DNA of 64,000 nucleotides from UBA1413 sp964552955 (GTDB lineage Bacteria > Bacteroidota > Bacteroidia > Bacteroidales > Prolixibacteraceae): positions 24,060 through 88,059 of the forward strand of contig CAZKIU010000012.1 in NCBI GenBank assembly GCA_964552955.1. The letters run 5' to 3'. Under the pieces are notes generated by a model. That model saw only the letters and a list, made by a program, of their open reading frames with translations. It made no database searches and was not told the DNA's origin. Position numbers and translations under genes: made by a program. This document shows, piece after piece, positions 49,834 through 58,412 of the stretch (position 1 is the stretch's first letter; every line of letters begins with the position of its first letter).

Positions 49834-52211
49834 AACTTAAGAATTTTGGACTGGTCCAGGTTTTCGCCGCTCCTGATCTCCACCAGGTAAATTCCGGGAG
49901 AGAGATGGCCTGCCGGAATCCAGGTCTCAGGCCCAGCGACCGTCAACACCTGCAGGAGTCTTCCCGACACATCGCGGAGGGTGACCGTAGCTTCCCCGCC
50001 ATGCCCCGTATGCAGGTGAAAGCCGTCAGCCACAGGATTGGGCCACAGCTTCATCATGCCTCCTGAGGGGAACCCTGCCTGCGTCGCTGTGGCGGGTGTG
50101 ATAAGGACCGCATTGACCCCTGACCTGAGCAAAAGCGGGGGTTCCGAGGGAACCACAACCGTGACCGATCCCTGCTGATCAGTGAAAGCCCCGCTCTTGG
50201 CCCCCTCTGCGAAGGAAACCGTCTGATTGCCCAGTGGATGTAACTCTTTTTCAAGAATGGCGCCTTCCTCTGTCAGACTACAGGTGACCTCTGCCACCGT
50301 GATCTGCAGTGCATCGCCCTTCCTGGCTTCAGAGGGCATTGAAGTAAGAAGTGGTAACCGCCATTCTTCCTGAATATTATCTTCATGATATAAAATGAGG
50401 GTATCCCCATCTGCGACGTTATGAAGGTTCCAGTTATTGATCAGGTGGAGGTGGTTTTTGCGGAAGATCCATCCGCGGGCAAACGCCAGGGGTTCTTTTT
50501 TGCCGCCCCACCCATAGGTAAATTGTCCCTCTTTTTCTGCGGAATAGAGGTATAGGCCCCGGGAGGCCGGATCTTCATCACGGAAGAGGAAGGAGACGCC
50601 GGCGCGGGTGAGGATCGCTGAGGCGACCTGGGCCAGGGAGATAAAAGAGGGCTGGGAATAGTCCCCCCTCCGGTTTTCCACCCGGTCGTTGACCGAGTGG
50701 GCGGTGACGGTCATCCACTGAGCGGGGAGGAGGTTTTCGGTGGAAGTCAGGGCGGTGGCAAAGACTCTGACGGCGTCGGGTGCACGCTTCACGGTCAGAG
50801 GAAAGGAACGGCTGAAGCCTTTAAAGCGGGAGGAGGTGAGGGTCAGGAGGGTCGTTCCCGGCTGGAGGGCGGTCACCTGAAAGCCTTCTCCGGCGGGCGT
50901 CACCGCCACCATCTGTGGGTCACCGGTGGTCGCCCCCCATCCGGTGCCGATGATCTCCTGACCATACTGGTCGGTGAGAACGGGCGTGAAAGTCAGCGTC
51001 TCCCCGCATGTCAGCGAAGAGACCTGAGGGCGGCACCAGAGCGAATCAGGAGCCCTGACGACCACTCTGGTTTGCGCGGAAGCATCAGTTTCTCCTTCCA
51101 CACGGGCCTCCAGGGTGAACTCGCCGCCCCGCAGGGCCCTGAAATGCCCATCCGGGGTAATCAATCCGGCTCCCTCCCCCAGGCCTGTAAAAGAAATCCC
51201 GGCTCCGGTGATCTGTCCCTGGCGGAAAAAAGCGGCATACAGGGCCAGGCTGTCCCCCATCATAAGAACCCCGGGATGGGGATGAATCACGGTCATCTGA
51301 TCTCTGCCCTGCTTTTGGGAGGGCGTAGTGGCGACCACGGCGGCAATCTCCGGACTGATTTCTCCCAGGAGGGGACTTTCCGCCAGCACTCCGGTGACAA
51401 TTTTCACAAAATCGATCCGGTCGAGGAACACATATTTTCCGGTGGTGTCGATGGCCCAGGCGATATCCATTGGGTCACCGCCGGCCCCTTCGGTGATCTC
51501 CGGGGTGTAGGGGTTGTCAGGATCAGAGAGGTCGCCATAGCGGTTCCAGGCATGGCTGTCGGCATAGCCGAACCCTGGTGTGGCATTTTTGATGACGCCG
51601 TATTCTTCGAAGGGAAGCAGGGGCAGAAGGGTTCCCGTGAGGGTCACCGCATCGCGCGGATATGCGGGGAAGAACTCGGGTTGCGGGTAGTAGGGCTGAG
51701 TGTGGAAACTGTTTTTTGGACGCACAACGGTCAGGCGACCATCGCTCCAGCTTATGGAACCGTCAGCCAGGGGGGTCCAGGTCACCCTGACCTGCCGCCT
51801 CACCTGAGGATGAAAGGAGGCGCTGCCGGCCAGTTCATACCAGGTGTCGTCGGGCAGCCCGTTGCCGTTCTCATCTTTCATGACCCATACCACTCCCGGT
51901 TCCGAAGATCCATCAAAGGCATTGCCGAAAATTGAGAAATCAATGCCATAAGGATTGGAGGGATCGTTGTAGACCGGTTTCTCAAACCCCAGCACCAGCG
52001 ATCCCCCGAAGGAGCCCAGGGAGACCAGGGAGAGCTGTGAAATATCAGCGGTGGTGATGCGTACTGCAGCGGCGGGAGTGCCCAGCAGGGCGTTGTTGAT
52101 GAACTGCCCGGGGGCGGGATAGTACCCCAGCATCCGCGTGGCTCTGTTCTGCTGTGCCGTCATGATATGACCCAACAGCAAAAACGCAACAAATGTCAAT
52201 ACTCTTTTCAT
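49830..52211 (-). CDS. Large T9SS-exported surface protein, first gene of the cobamide operon
   Basis: A 793-residue protein with signal peptide MKRVLTFVAFLLLGHIMTAQ. The N-terminal 310 residues are a domain seen in cell-surface proteins of Bacteroidota B12 loci (GYYPAPGQFINNALLG, FGGSLVLGFEKPVYNDP, DSHAWNRYGDLSDP). Ig-like beta domains follow (about 330-520), then a segment resembling the DUF4430 transcobalamin-like fold (GWIFRKNHLHLINNWNLHNVADGDTLILYH), and a T9SS type-A sorting domain (LWPNPVADGFHLH to SKILKL). A cobamide-capture role is inferred from context. The ATG at 52211 is 85 bases below the riboswitch. Confidence 0.85.
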   Translation of the reverse strand: MKRVLTFVAFLLLGHIMTAQQNRATRMLGYYPAPGQFINNALLGTPAAAVRITTADISQLSLVSLGSFGGSLVLGFEKPVYNDPSNPYGIDFSIFGNAFDGSSEPGVVWVMKDENGNGLPDDTWYELAGSASFHPQVRRQVRVTWTPLADGSISWSDGRLTVVRPKNSFHTQPYYPQPEFFPAYPRDAVTLTGTLLPLLPFEEYGVIKNATPGFGYADSHAWNRYGDLSDPDNPYTPEITEGAGGDPMDIAWAIDTTGKYVFLDRIDFVKIVTGVLAESPLLGEISPEIAAVVATTPSQKQGRDQMTVIHPHPGVLMMGDSLALYAAFFRQGQITGAGISFTGLGEGAGLITPDGHFRALRGGEFTLEARVEGETDASAQTRVVVRAPDSLWCRPQVSSLTCGETLTFTPVLTDQYGQEIIGTGWGATTGDPQMVAVTPAGEGFQVTALQPGTTLLTLTSSRFKGFSRSFPLTVKRAPDAVRVFATALTSTENLLPAQWMTVTAHSVNDRVENRRGDYSQPSFISLAQVASAILTRAGVSFLFRDEDPASRGLYLYSAEKEGQFTYGWGGKKEPLAFARGWIFRKNHLHLINNWNLHNVADGDTLILYHEDNIQEEWRLPLLTSMPSEARKGDALQITVAEVTCSLTEEGAILEKELHPLGNQTVSFAEGAKSGAFTDQQGSVTVVVPSEPPLLLRSGVNAVLITPATATQAGFPSGGMMKLWPNPVADGFHLHTGHGGEATVTLRDVSGRLLQVLTVAGPETWIPAGHLSPGIYLVEIRSGENLDQSKILKL

Positions 52212-52295
52212 TCCCCTATTGTTAAGGCACAAGACGGGGAAATAAAACGCAGGCTGGGAAACCTTCGCTTTTATTCCCGAAAGCATAAATACAAA

Positions 52296-52460
52296 ACGGC
52301 AGGTCTTCTGGCTTACTCCGGCTCTTCTGCGCCTTCCCGCCCCGGTAGACCGGAACAGTGGCTTATTGCAGTGCCTTAAGGAGTTTACAGCTGCGGGTAC
52401 AGCTCCGGATTCGCACCGGATTCCCTATTACTCATGATGGATATGAACCAGTTTCGGCCA
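52296..52460 (-). ncRNA. Cobalamin riboswitch
   Basis: On the minus strand the 5' part has GGCCGAAACTGGTTC, then the conserved core GAATCCGGTGCGAATCCGGAGC and CTGTACCCGCAGCTGTAAACTCC pieces, a GCCACTG element, and the B12 box AAGCCAGAAGACCTGCC near 52297-52313. This is the AdoCbl-type aptamer, which represses on binding cobamide. It sits in the leader of the btuB operon. The 365-base gap to ligA holds this element, its promoter and the ligA upstream region, in which no clear -7 element was found. Confidence 0.95.
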
Positions 52461-52491
52461 CAAAGGTAACCAAAGCTGATGAGCTGGCCAA
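52461..52491 (-). promoter_or_regulatory. Promoter of the riboswitch transcript: TTG-N20-TACCTTTG
   Basis: Minus strand: TTG at 52491-52489, 20 bases, TACCTTTG at 52468-52461, placing transcription start just upstream of the aptamer. Confidence 0.65.
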
Positions 52492-52576
52492 CCTCCTGCG
52501 GGGAAACTTTGAAATATTTATTTTGCATTGTTTCCGTTTCGCCTTAATTTCGTGATGAATTAAGAATACCTGCGGA

Positions 52577-54655
52577 ATGAATCCTGAAGATACCGGAATG
52601 CCCCCTGCAAGAGGGGAGACTGGAGCTCCTGCCGGAGAAGAGCTTCCTCTTACCCCTGCGGAAGCCGGGGCCAGAATTGAAACCCTGCGCAGGGAGCTGG
52701 AGGACCACAACTACCGTTATTATGTGCTTTCCGAGCCGGTGATTTCCGACTATACCTTTGACATGATGATGAAGGAGCTGGAGCGGCTGGAGCGGGCCTT
52801 TCCCTGCTTTGATGATCCGGCCTCCCCCACCCGCCGTGTGGGGAGCGATAAAAGCGAAGGATTCACACAGGTGCGTCATGCCCTGCCCATGCTCTCCCTC
52901 TCGAATGTCTATTCCTTTGAGGAACTGGCCGATTTTGACCAGCGGGTCAGGAAAGAGCTGGAGACCGATGTGGAATATGTCTGCGAGCTCAAATTTGACG
53001 GCACCTCGATCTCCCTGGTCTACGAAAACGGGGTACTCACGCAGGCCCTGACGCGGGGCGACGGGGAGAGCGGGGATGATGTGACCGTTAATGTAAAGAC
53101 GATAGCTTCCATTCCGCTGCGGCTCCGTGGCGGGGTGGTCCCTTCCCGTTTTGCCATCAGGGGGGAGATCGTGCTCCCCTTCCGGGTTTTTGAAGAGCTC
53201 AACCAGCAGCGTGAGGAGATTGGGGAGCCTCCCCTGGCCAACCCGCGGAATGCCGCCGCCGGCACTCTCAAGCTCCTGGATCCCTCCATTGTGGCTTCCC
53301 GGAAACTGGACGCCTGGTTTTATATGGTCGCGGAGCCCCTGCCCGGAAAAACCAGCCATTGGGAGAACCTGCAGGCTGCCCGCCAGATGGGGTTTAAAAT
53401 CTCAGAACATATCGCCGTATGCCGTTCGCTGGAAGAAGTGAAGGCTTTTCTTACGCGCTGGGAACAAGAGCGGTTTGACCTTCCTGTGGCTACCGATGGG
53501 GTGGTCATCAAGGTCAACGCGCTCACGCAACAGGAGATGCTGGGATTTACGGCCAAGTCGCCCCGATGGGCTGTGGCCTATAAGTTCAGGGCCGAGGAGG
53601 CCTCCACGACCCTGCTCTCCATCGATTATCAGGTGGGGCGCACAGGTGCCGTCACCCCTGTGGCCAACCTGGAGCCGGTGTTGCTGGCAGGGACCCGCGT
53701 CAAAAGGGCCTCGCTCCATAATGCCGACATCATTGCCGGACTGGATCTTCACCTGGGCGACAGCGTGACGGTCGAGAAAGGCGGAGAGATCATCCCCAAG
53801 ATTACCGGGGTAGACCTCACCCGGCGCCATCCCATGGCCCGGCCGGTCACGTTCATCAGCCATTGCCCTGAATGTGGCACCCCCCTGGTGCGCAGCGAGG
53901 GCGAAGCCGCCTGGTACTGCCCCAACGATACCGGCTGCCCTCCCCAAATCAGGGGTAAGATAGAACACTTCATCAGCCGCAAGGCGATGAATATCGAAGG
54001 TATCGGCAGTGAAACCGTGGCTTTGCTCTATGAGAACGGCCTGGTCAGACAAGTGGCCGACCTCTATGACCTGCAGGCGCACCAACTGGTCCCCCTCGAG
54101 AGAATGGGCGAGAAATCGGCCGCCAGGATCCTTAAAAGCCTGGAGAACTCGCGGGAGGTTCCCTTTTCCCGGGTACTGTATGCCCTGGGGATCCGCTATG
54201 TGGGAGAGACGGTGGCCCGTATCCTGGCCCAGGCGGCCGGCGATATCGACCGGCTCATGGCCATGCCCTCCGAAGTGCTGACGGCCATCCCCGAAATCGG
54301 CGATCGTATTGCCGCCAGCGTGGCCGACTATTTCCGCCAGCCCCGCCATCTGGACATCATCAGCCGTCTGAGGGACAAAGGCCTGCAGTTCGCTATGGAT
54401 ACCACCCACCTGGCCCCGCAAAGCGATAAGCTGTCGGGGAAAACCATCGTCATCTCAGGCACATTTACCCTCCACAGCCGCGATGAACTCAAAGCCCTGA
54501 TCCTTCAGAACGGAGGCAAAAATGCAGGATCTCTTTCCAAAAGCACCTCCTTCCTCCTGGCGGGTGAGAATATGGGTCCCGCCAAACTGGAAAAGGCCCA
54601 CCAACTGCGCATCCCCATCCTCAGTGAAGAGGAGTTTCTCCTGATGTTAAAATGA
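52577..54655 (+). CDS. ligA: NAD-dependent DNA ligase LigA
   Basis: A 692-residue replicative ligase joining Okazaki fragments using NAD+. Order: Ia domain (HNYRYYVLSEPVISDYTFD), adenylation domain with nucleophile Lys139 in ELKFDG, OB fold (GRTGAVTPVANLEPVLLAGT), four-Cys zinc finger (CPECGTPL, CPNDTGC), HhH repeats (IEGIGSETVALLYENG, LYALGIRYVGETVA) and a C-terminal BRCT domain (GKTIVISGTFTLHSRDELKALI). About 28 N-terminal residues rich in Pro/Glu precede the usual start; no alternative ATG fits better. Transcribed divergently from the cobamide operon. Confidence 0.97.
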   Translation: MNPEDTGMPPARGETGAPAGEELPLTPAEAGARIETLRRELEDHNYRYYVLSEPVISDYTFDMMMKELERLERAFPCFDDPASPTRRVGSDKSEGFTQVRHALPMLSLSNVYSFEELADFDQRVRKELETDVEYVCELKFDGTSISLVYENGVLTQALTRGDGESGDDVTVNVKTIASIPLRLRGGVVPSRFAIRGEIVLPFRVFEELNQQREEIGEPPLANPRNAAAGTLKLLDPSIVASRKLDAWFYMVAEPLPGKTSHWENLQAARQMGFKISEHIAVCRSLEEVKAFLTRWEQERFDLPVATDGVVIKVNALTQQEMLGFTAKSPRWAVAYKFRAEEASTTLLSIDYQVGRTGAVTPVANLEPVLLAGTRVKRASLHNADIIAGLDLHLGDSVTVEKGGEIIPKITGVDLTRRHPMARPVTFISHCPECGTPLVRSEGEAAWYCPNDTGCPPQIRGKIEHFISRKAMNIEGIGSETVALLYENGLVRQVADLYDLQAHQLVPLERMGEKSAARILKSLENSREVPFSRVLYALGIRYVGETVARILAQAAGDIDRLMAMPSEVLTAIPEIGDRIAASVADYFRQPRHLDIISRLRDKGLQFAMDTTHLAPQSDKLSGKTIVISGTFTLHSRDELKALILQNGGKNAGSLSKSTSFLLAGENMGPAKLEKAHQLRIPILSEEEFLLMLK

Positions 54656-54684
54656 CCACCCCGGTCATCCTGTCATTCTTTTAT

Positions 54685-54692
54685 TAATTTTG
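54685..54692 (+). promoter_or_regulatory. -7 element (TAATTTTG) of the DUF6913-dapA-nspC operon
   Basis: TANNTTTG match only 8 bases before the ATG at 54701, so the transcript would be almost leaderless. Confidence 0.5.
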
Positions 54693-54700
54693 CCCACCTG

Positions 54701-55201
54701 ATGAATTGGAAAGAGATAATCAGCAGAAAGCAATTGGCCCGCAAGGTGGGGCTCGTGAAACGGCAGCCCCGGATCATCCGGCTGGAACAAGTCAAAAAAG
54801 TGGGCCTCCTCTGGCATGAGAATGACCAGAGGGCTTTCAGTTACCTTCAGGAACAGTTCCGCAGCCGCTCCGTTATCGTCAGGCATCTCTGCTTCTCGGA
54901 AACGGGCAACAACAGCGACTCCAACGTGATCAATAAAAAGGATTTCAACTGGCTGGGATTTCCGGCCAGCGGGATCATCGACACCTTCATTGCCTCGGAT
55001 TTCGAGGTTCTGGTCAACCTCACGGTCCACCCCTGTTATCCTTTGGAGGTGATCACCTCCCTTTCCATGGCTACTCTGAAAATAGGCTGGGACAGGGATA
55101 AACGGGGTTTTCTGGATCTGGACATCGATGTCTCCAAGCAGCCGGATTCGCTTTTTCTGGCCGAACAAACCCTCCTTTATTTACAGAAATTTGCCCAATG
55201 A
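54701..55201 (+). CDS. DUF6913 family protein
   Basis: A 166-residue cytoplasmic protein of a Bacteroidota-specific family without assigned function. The N-terminal part is basic (MNWKEIISRKQLARKVGLVKRQPRI), followed by an alternating alpha/beta pattern (VGLLWHENDQRAFSYLQ, VIVRHLCFSE, FDVLVNLTVHPCYPLEVITSLSMATLKIGW). It overlaps dapA by 4 bases (ATGA), and this pairing upstream of dapA appears to be a fixed arrangement in related genomes, from memory. No catalytic motif is visible. Confidence 0.8.
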   Translation: MNWKEIISRKQLARKVGLVKRQPRIIRLEQVKKVGLLWHENDQRAFSYLQEQFRSRSVIVRHLCFSETGNNSDSNVINKKDFNWLGFPASGIIDTFIASDFEVLVNLTVHPCYPLEVITSLSMATLKIGWDRDKRGFLDLDIDVSKQPDSLFLAEQTLLYLQKFAQ

Positions 55202-56085
55202 ATATGAATTTTGATTTCACCGGTGCCGGTGTGGCACTGATCACTCCCTTCAGACAGGATTTCTCCGTGGATGAGCAGGCGCTGGCCGCCCTCGTCGACC
55301 ATCAGATCAAGGGAGGCATGGATTTCCTGGTCGCTCTGGGAACCACCGCCGAGACCTCCACCCTGACCGAAGAGGAGAAACAACAGGTCGTGCGATTGAT
55401 TCTGGAACAGGTCGCGGGCCGGGTGCCGGTCGTGGTAGGGATGGGTGGCAACGACACCGCCGCCATGATCCGCAAGATGGAGCACTTCGACCCTACAGGG
55501 GTGAGTGCTTTACTGGTGGTCACCCCCTTTTACAATAAACCCAACCAGGAAGGGCTCTTCCGCCATTATCGCGAGCTGGCCCTTCTCTCTCCCCTGCCCC
55601 TGATTCTCTATAATGTACCCACGCGCACGGGCGTTAACCTGGAGGCAGAGACGGTGATCAGGCTGGCCGAAGCCTGCGACAACATCGTCGCCATCAAGGA
55701 AGCCAGCGGCATCCTCTCCCAGATCACCCGCATCATCAAATATACCCCCCCGCGCTTCAAACTGATTTCGGGCGATGACGTCCTGGCCCTGCCCATCCTC
55801 TCTATCGGCGGGGAAGGAATCATCTCGGTGATTGCCAATGCCCTGCCCCGGAAAGTGAGCGACCTGATCCATCATGCCATGGCCGGCCGTTATGAAGAGG
55901 CCCGCAGGCTTCACTTTGAACTGATCGAGCTCTTCCGACTCCAGTTCGACGATGGGAATCCCGCGGGGGTCAAAACGATGCTTCACCACCTCGGGTGGAT
56001 TGAGAATGTCCTCCGCCTGCCGCTGGTGCCCGCCAACCCGGCCGTGGCCTCCAAAATTGTGGATCAACTTAATAACCTGAGCTGA
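55198..56085 (+). CDS. dapA: 4-hydroxy-tetrahydrodipicolinate synthase
   Basis: A 295-residue TIM-barrel lyase that condenses pyruvate with aspartate semialdehyde, first committed step to diaminopimelate and lysine. The Schiff-base Lys is Lys167 (AIKEASG); Tyr138 lies in LYNVPTRTG; GTTAETSTL is the triad Thr region, where Ala replaces the usual Gly after GTT. It overlaps DUF6913 by 4 bases and its stop shares a base with the nspC start (TGATG), so the three genes are translationally coupled. Confidence 0.96.
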   Translation: MNMNFDFTGAGVALITPFRQDFSVDEQALAALVDHQIKGGMDFLVALGTTAETSTLTEEEKQQVVRLILEQVAGRVPVVVGMGGNDTAAMIRKMEHFDPTGVSALLVVTPFYNKPNQEGLFRHYRELALLSPLPLILYNVPTRTGVNLEAETVIRLAEACDNIVAIKEASGILSQITRIIKYTPPRFKLISGDDVLALPILSIGGEGIISVIANALPRKVSDLIHHAMAGRYEEARRLHFELIELFRLQFDDGNPAGVKTMLHHLGWIENVLRLPLVPANPAVASKIVDQLNNLS

Positions 56086-57227
56086 TGCCAGAAAGATTCA
56101 GGCTTGTCCCCTCTCCCTGCTTTGTGATAGAAGAGGAGAAGCTCCGGAACAACCTGGCCCTGATCGGCCGGGTCATGCGGGAGACAGGCGTGGAGATCAT
56201 CCCCGCTTTCAAGGGGTTTTCGATGTGGAGTGTTTTCCCGGTATTACGGGAGGTGGTCACCGGGGCCTCGGCGAGTTCCCTGAATGAGGCCCGTCTTTGC
56301 TTCGAGGAGATGAAAGTCCCCGCCCACACCTACGCACCAGCCTATACCCCTTCTGATTTCCCGGAGATACTGTCCTATAGCAGCCATGTAGTTTTCAATT
56401 CCATGGCCCAGTTAGAACGCCATATCGGAGAAGTGAGGGCTTTCCCCCGGAAGATCTCCGTGGGACTGCGCGTGAACCCCGAATTTTCGGAGGTGCAACC
56501 CCTCATTTACAATGCCTGCTCTCCCGGATCACGCCTGGGCATCCTGGCGGCTCAACTGCCCCCGGTATTGCCCCCGGAGGTGGAAGGACTTCATTTTCAC
56601 ACCCTCTGCGAGTCGGGAGCCGACGACCTGGAGAAGACCCTGGTGGCCTTCGAAAAACACTTCGGCCCTTATATCCCCCAGGTCAAATGGATCAATATGG
56701 GAGGAGGCCATCTGATGACCCGCCAGGGCTATGATGTTGAAAAACTGATCGACCTGCTGAAGGATTTCCGGAAACGACACGGGAAACATATCATCCTGGA
56801 ACCGGGGTCGGCATTCGCCTGGCAAACCGGCGTACTGGTCTCCACGGTACTCGATGTGGTCGAAAACCAGGGCGTCAGTACAGCCATGCTCGATGTCTCC
56901 TTTGCCGCCCATATGCCAGACTGCCTGGAAATGCCCTACCAGCCTGTGATTACCGGGGCTTCCTCCACTCCGGTGCCCGGGAAACCCACCTACCGCATGG
57001 GAGGCAACTCCTGCCTGAGCGGTGACTTTTACGGCTCCTGGTCCTTCGACACGGAATTGACGGCTGGCGACCGGATCATCTTTGAGGACATGATCCACTA
57101 TACCATGGTCAAGACCAACTTCTTCAACGGCGTCAACCACCCCTCCATTGGTATCCTCCGCAGCAACGGAGATTTCGAACTGGTCCGCCGCTTCGGCTAC
57201 GAAGACTACAAACGGAAACTCTCCTAA
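56085..57227 (+). CDS. nspC: Carboxynorspermidine/carboxyspermidine decarboxylase
   Basis: A 380-residue fold-III PLP enzyme of the alanine-racemase/ornithine decarboxylase type. Lys43 in AFKGFSMWSVFP should bind PLP; WINMGGGH, EPGSAFAWQTG and GNSCLSGD are cofactor and substrate loops typical of NspC. It decarboxylates carboxyspermidine to spermidine (or the nor-form), the route Bacteroidota use for polyamines. Its partner dehydrogenase is not in the window. Coupled to dapA through TGATG; both pathways draw on aspartate semialdehyde. Confidence 0.95.
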   Translation: MPERFRLVPSPCFVIEEEKLRNNLALIGRVMRETGVEIIPAFKGFSMWSVFPVLREVVTGASASSLNEARLCFEEMKVPAHTYAPAYTPSDFPEILSYSSHVVFNSMAQLERHIGEVRAFPRKISVGLRVNPEFSEVQPLIYNACSPGSRLGILAAQLPPVLPPEVEGLHFHTLCESGADDLEKTLVAFEKHFGPYIPQVKWINMGGGHLMTRQGYDVEKLIDLLKDFRKRHGKHIILEPGSAFAWQTGVLVSTVLDVVENQGVSTAMLDVSFAAHMPDCLEMPYQPVITGASSTPVPGKPTYRMGGNSCLSGDFYGSWSFDTELTAGDRIIFEDMIHYTMVKTNFFNGVNHPSIGILRSNGDFELVRRFGYEDYKRKLS

Positions 57228-57256
57228 GCACCTGCCAGGGTATTCTTACCGGCGGA

Positions 57257-57850
57257 TCAGAAAATCTTTATGCCTGCTGAGATGAGGAAAAGGGTGTTGC
57301 GGGCGGAGAAGTCGCTGGAGGAATAGACGCTGTTGCGGCTTTTTTCCACCCGGGCATCGAGGGTCACAAACCAGAGGTCCACCCCCACCCCATACTGCCA
57401 TCCATAGAAATGGTCGTTAAAATAGTCGGCAGTAGGCCGGGGCGAGGTCTCCACATCACCCGAAGTGATAAACCCGAAAATGGGGCCTCCCATTGCCCTG
57501 ATGTTGAAGAAATCGCCTTTCACCAGTTTTATCCCCGCCAGAATGGGCACGTCAACACTTGTAAAGTCGAAATTCTGCACGGTAGTCGCCGGATCAGTCA
57601 CAAAGACCTCTTCTACCTTTCCTCCTCTTGAGTTAAAATAAGCCTCGGGCTGCAGGAACAACCTTCCCCAGCCTACCCGGCCAAAAGCACCGGCATGGTA
57701 ATTCAGGGTATGGTCACTGTTCTTCCATTTTCCCGGGGGTTCCAGCCTGGAAGAAGTCAGGCCCCCTTTAATACCCAGATCGAAACAGGGCTGCGCAGAG
57801 AGAGAGAGGGTCAGGAGGGTCATTGCCGCGGTGAAAAGAATTGTTTTCAT
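57257..57850 (-). CDS. PorT-like outer-membrane beta-barrel protein
   Basis: A 197-residue protein with signal peptide (MKTILFTAAMTLLTLSLSAQ). The mature part looks like an eight-strand barrel of the Bacteroidota PorT/OMP_b-brl_2 class: FDLGIKGGLTSSRLE, GRVGWGRLFLQPEAYFNSRGG, VDVPILAGIKLVKGDFFNIRAMGGPIFGF, WQYGVGVDLWFVTLDARVEKS, and the C-terminal NTLFLISAGIKIF ending in aromatic Phe. Function unknown. Converges with nspC. No -7 element was found upstream. Confidence 0.85.
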   Translation of the reverse strand: MKTILFTAAMTLLTLSLSAQPCFDLGIKGGLTSSRLEPPGKWKNSDHTLNYHAGAFGRVGWGRLFLQPEAYFNSRGGKVEEVFVTDPATTVQNFDFTSVDVPILAGIKLVKGDFFNIRAMGGPIFGFITSGDVETSPRPTADYFNDHFYGWQYGVGVDLWFVTLDARVEKSRNSVYSSSDFSARNTLFLISAGIKIF

Positions 57851-57992
57851 GGCTTCTTGTTTTTGATAGGTGTCAGAATAACGTGACGGACGGCTGTTTA
57901 TTTTACAGGCCCGGGCTTCTGCCCTGAGGATCCCGTTGAGGTCAAAGCCATACCATCATAATCGCCTTGTCAAAATATATGCCACGATGGGA

Positions 57993-58412
57993 TTACATCT
58001 TTTTGATCACCCAGGTCACGATGCCCCAGACGATAAAATCGTTTTCTGCGGTGATGGGGATGGGATGGTAATCGTTGTTGGCTGGAAGGAGGAAAAGGCC
58101 TTCACTGGTCACGGAGAGGCGTTTCACGGTGAATTCCCCATCGAGGAAGCACACGGCCACGGCGCCGTTGGAGGGTTCCAGGGAACGGTCGATGACCAGG
58201 ACATCTCCCTCGTCGATGCCGGCATCTTTCATGGAGACGCCTTTCACCCGGCCGAAAAAGGTGGCCCCCGGATTCCGGATCAGCTCACGGTTCAGGTCAA
58301 TGCCAGGTTCCATGTAATCGTCGGCCGGCGAGGGAAACCCCGCGCTGATGCCGGTGACTGCCAGAGGGGGTGTCCCTTCCTGGCGCGGCGGAGGAGTTTT
58401 ATGCGTTGACAT
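57993..58412 (-). CDS. umuD: UmuD-like S24 peptidase (translesion polymerase accessory), orphan
   Basis: A 139-residue LexA-fold protein that in E. coli self-cleaves after RecA activation and then joins UmuC to form DNA polymerase V. The key residues fall at E. coli positions: cleavage pair Ala24-Gly25 (GISAGFPSPADD), nucleophile Ser60 (GVSMKDAGI) and Lys97 (GEFTVKRL). No umuC follows: the next gene is an outer-membrane barrel. The start overlaps the end of lipA by 14 bases, an unusual partner. No SOS box was recognised. Confidence 0.9.
   Translation of the reverse strand: MSTHKTPPPRQEGTPPLAVTGISAGFPSPADDYMEPGIDLNRELIRNPGATFFGRVKGVSMKDAGIDEGDVLVIDRSLEPSNGAVAVCFLDGEFTVKRLSVTSEGLFLLPANNDYHPIPITAENDFIVWGIVTWVIKKM

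Noticed and set aside
50697..51935. Open frame of 412 codons antisense to the large surface protein
   Set aside because: The opposite strand has signal peptide, domains and a sorting tail; the antisense product is Gly/Gln-rich noise.
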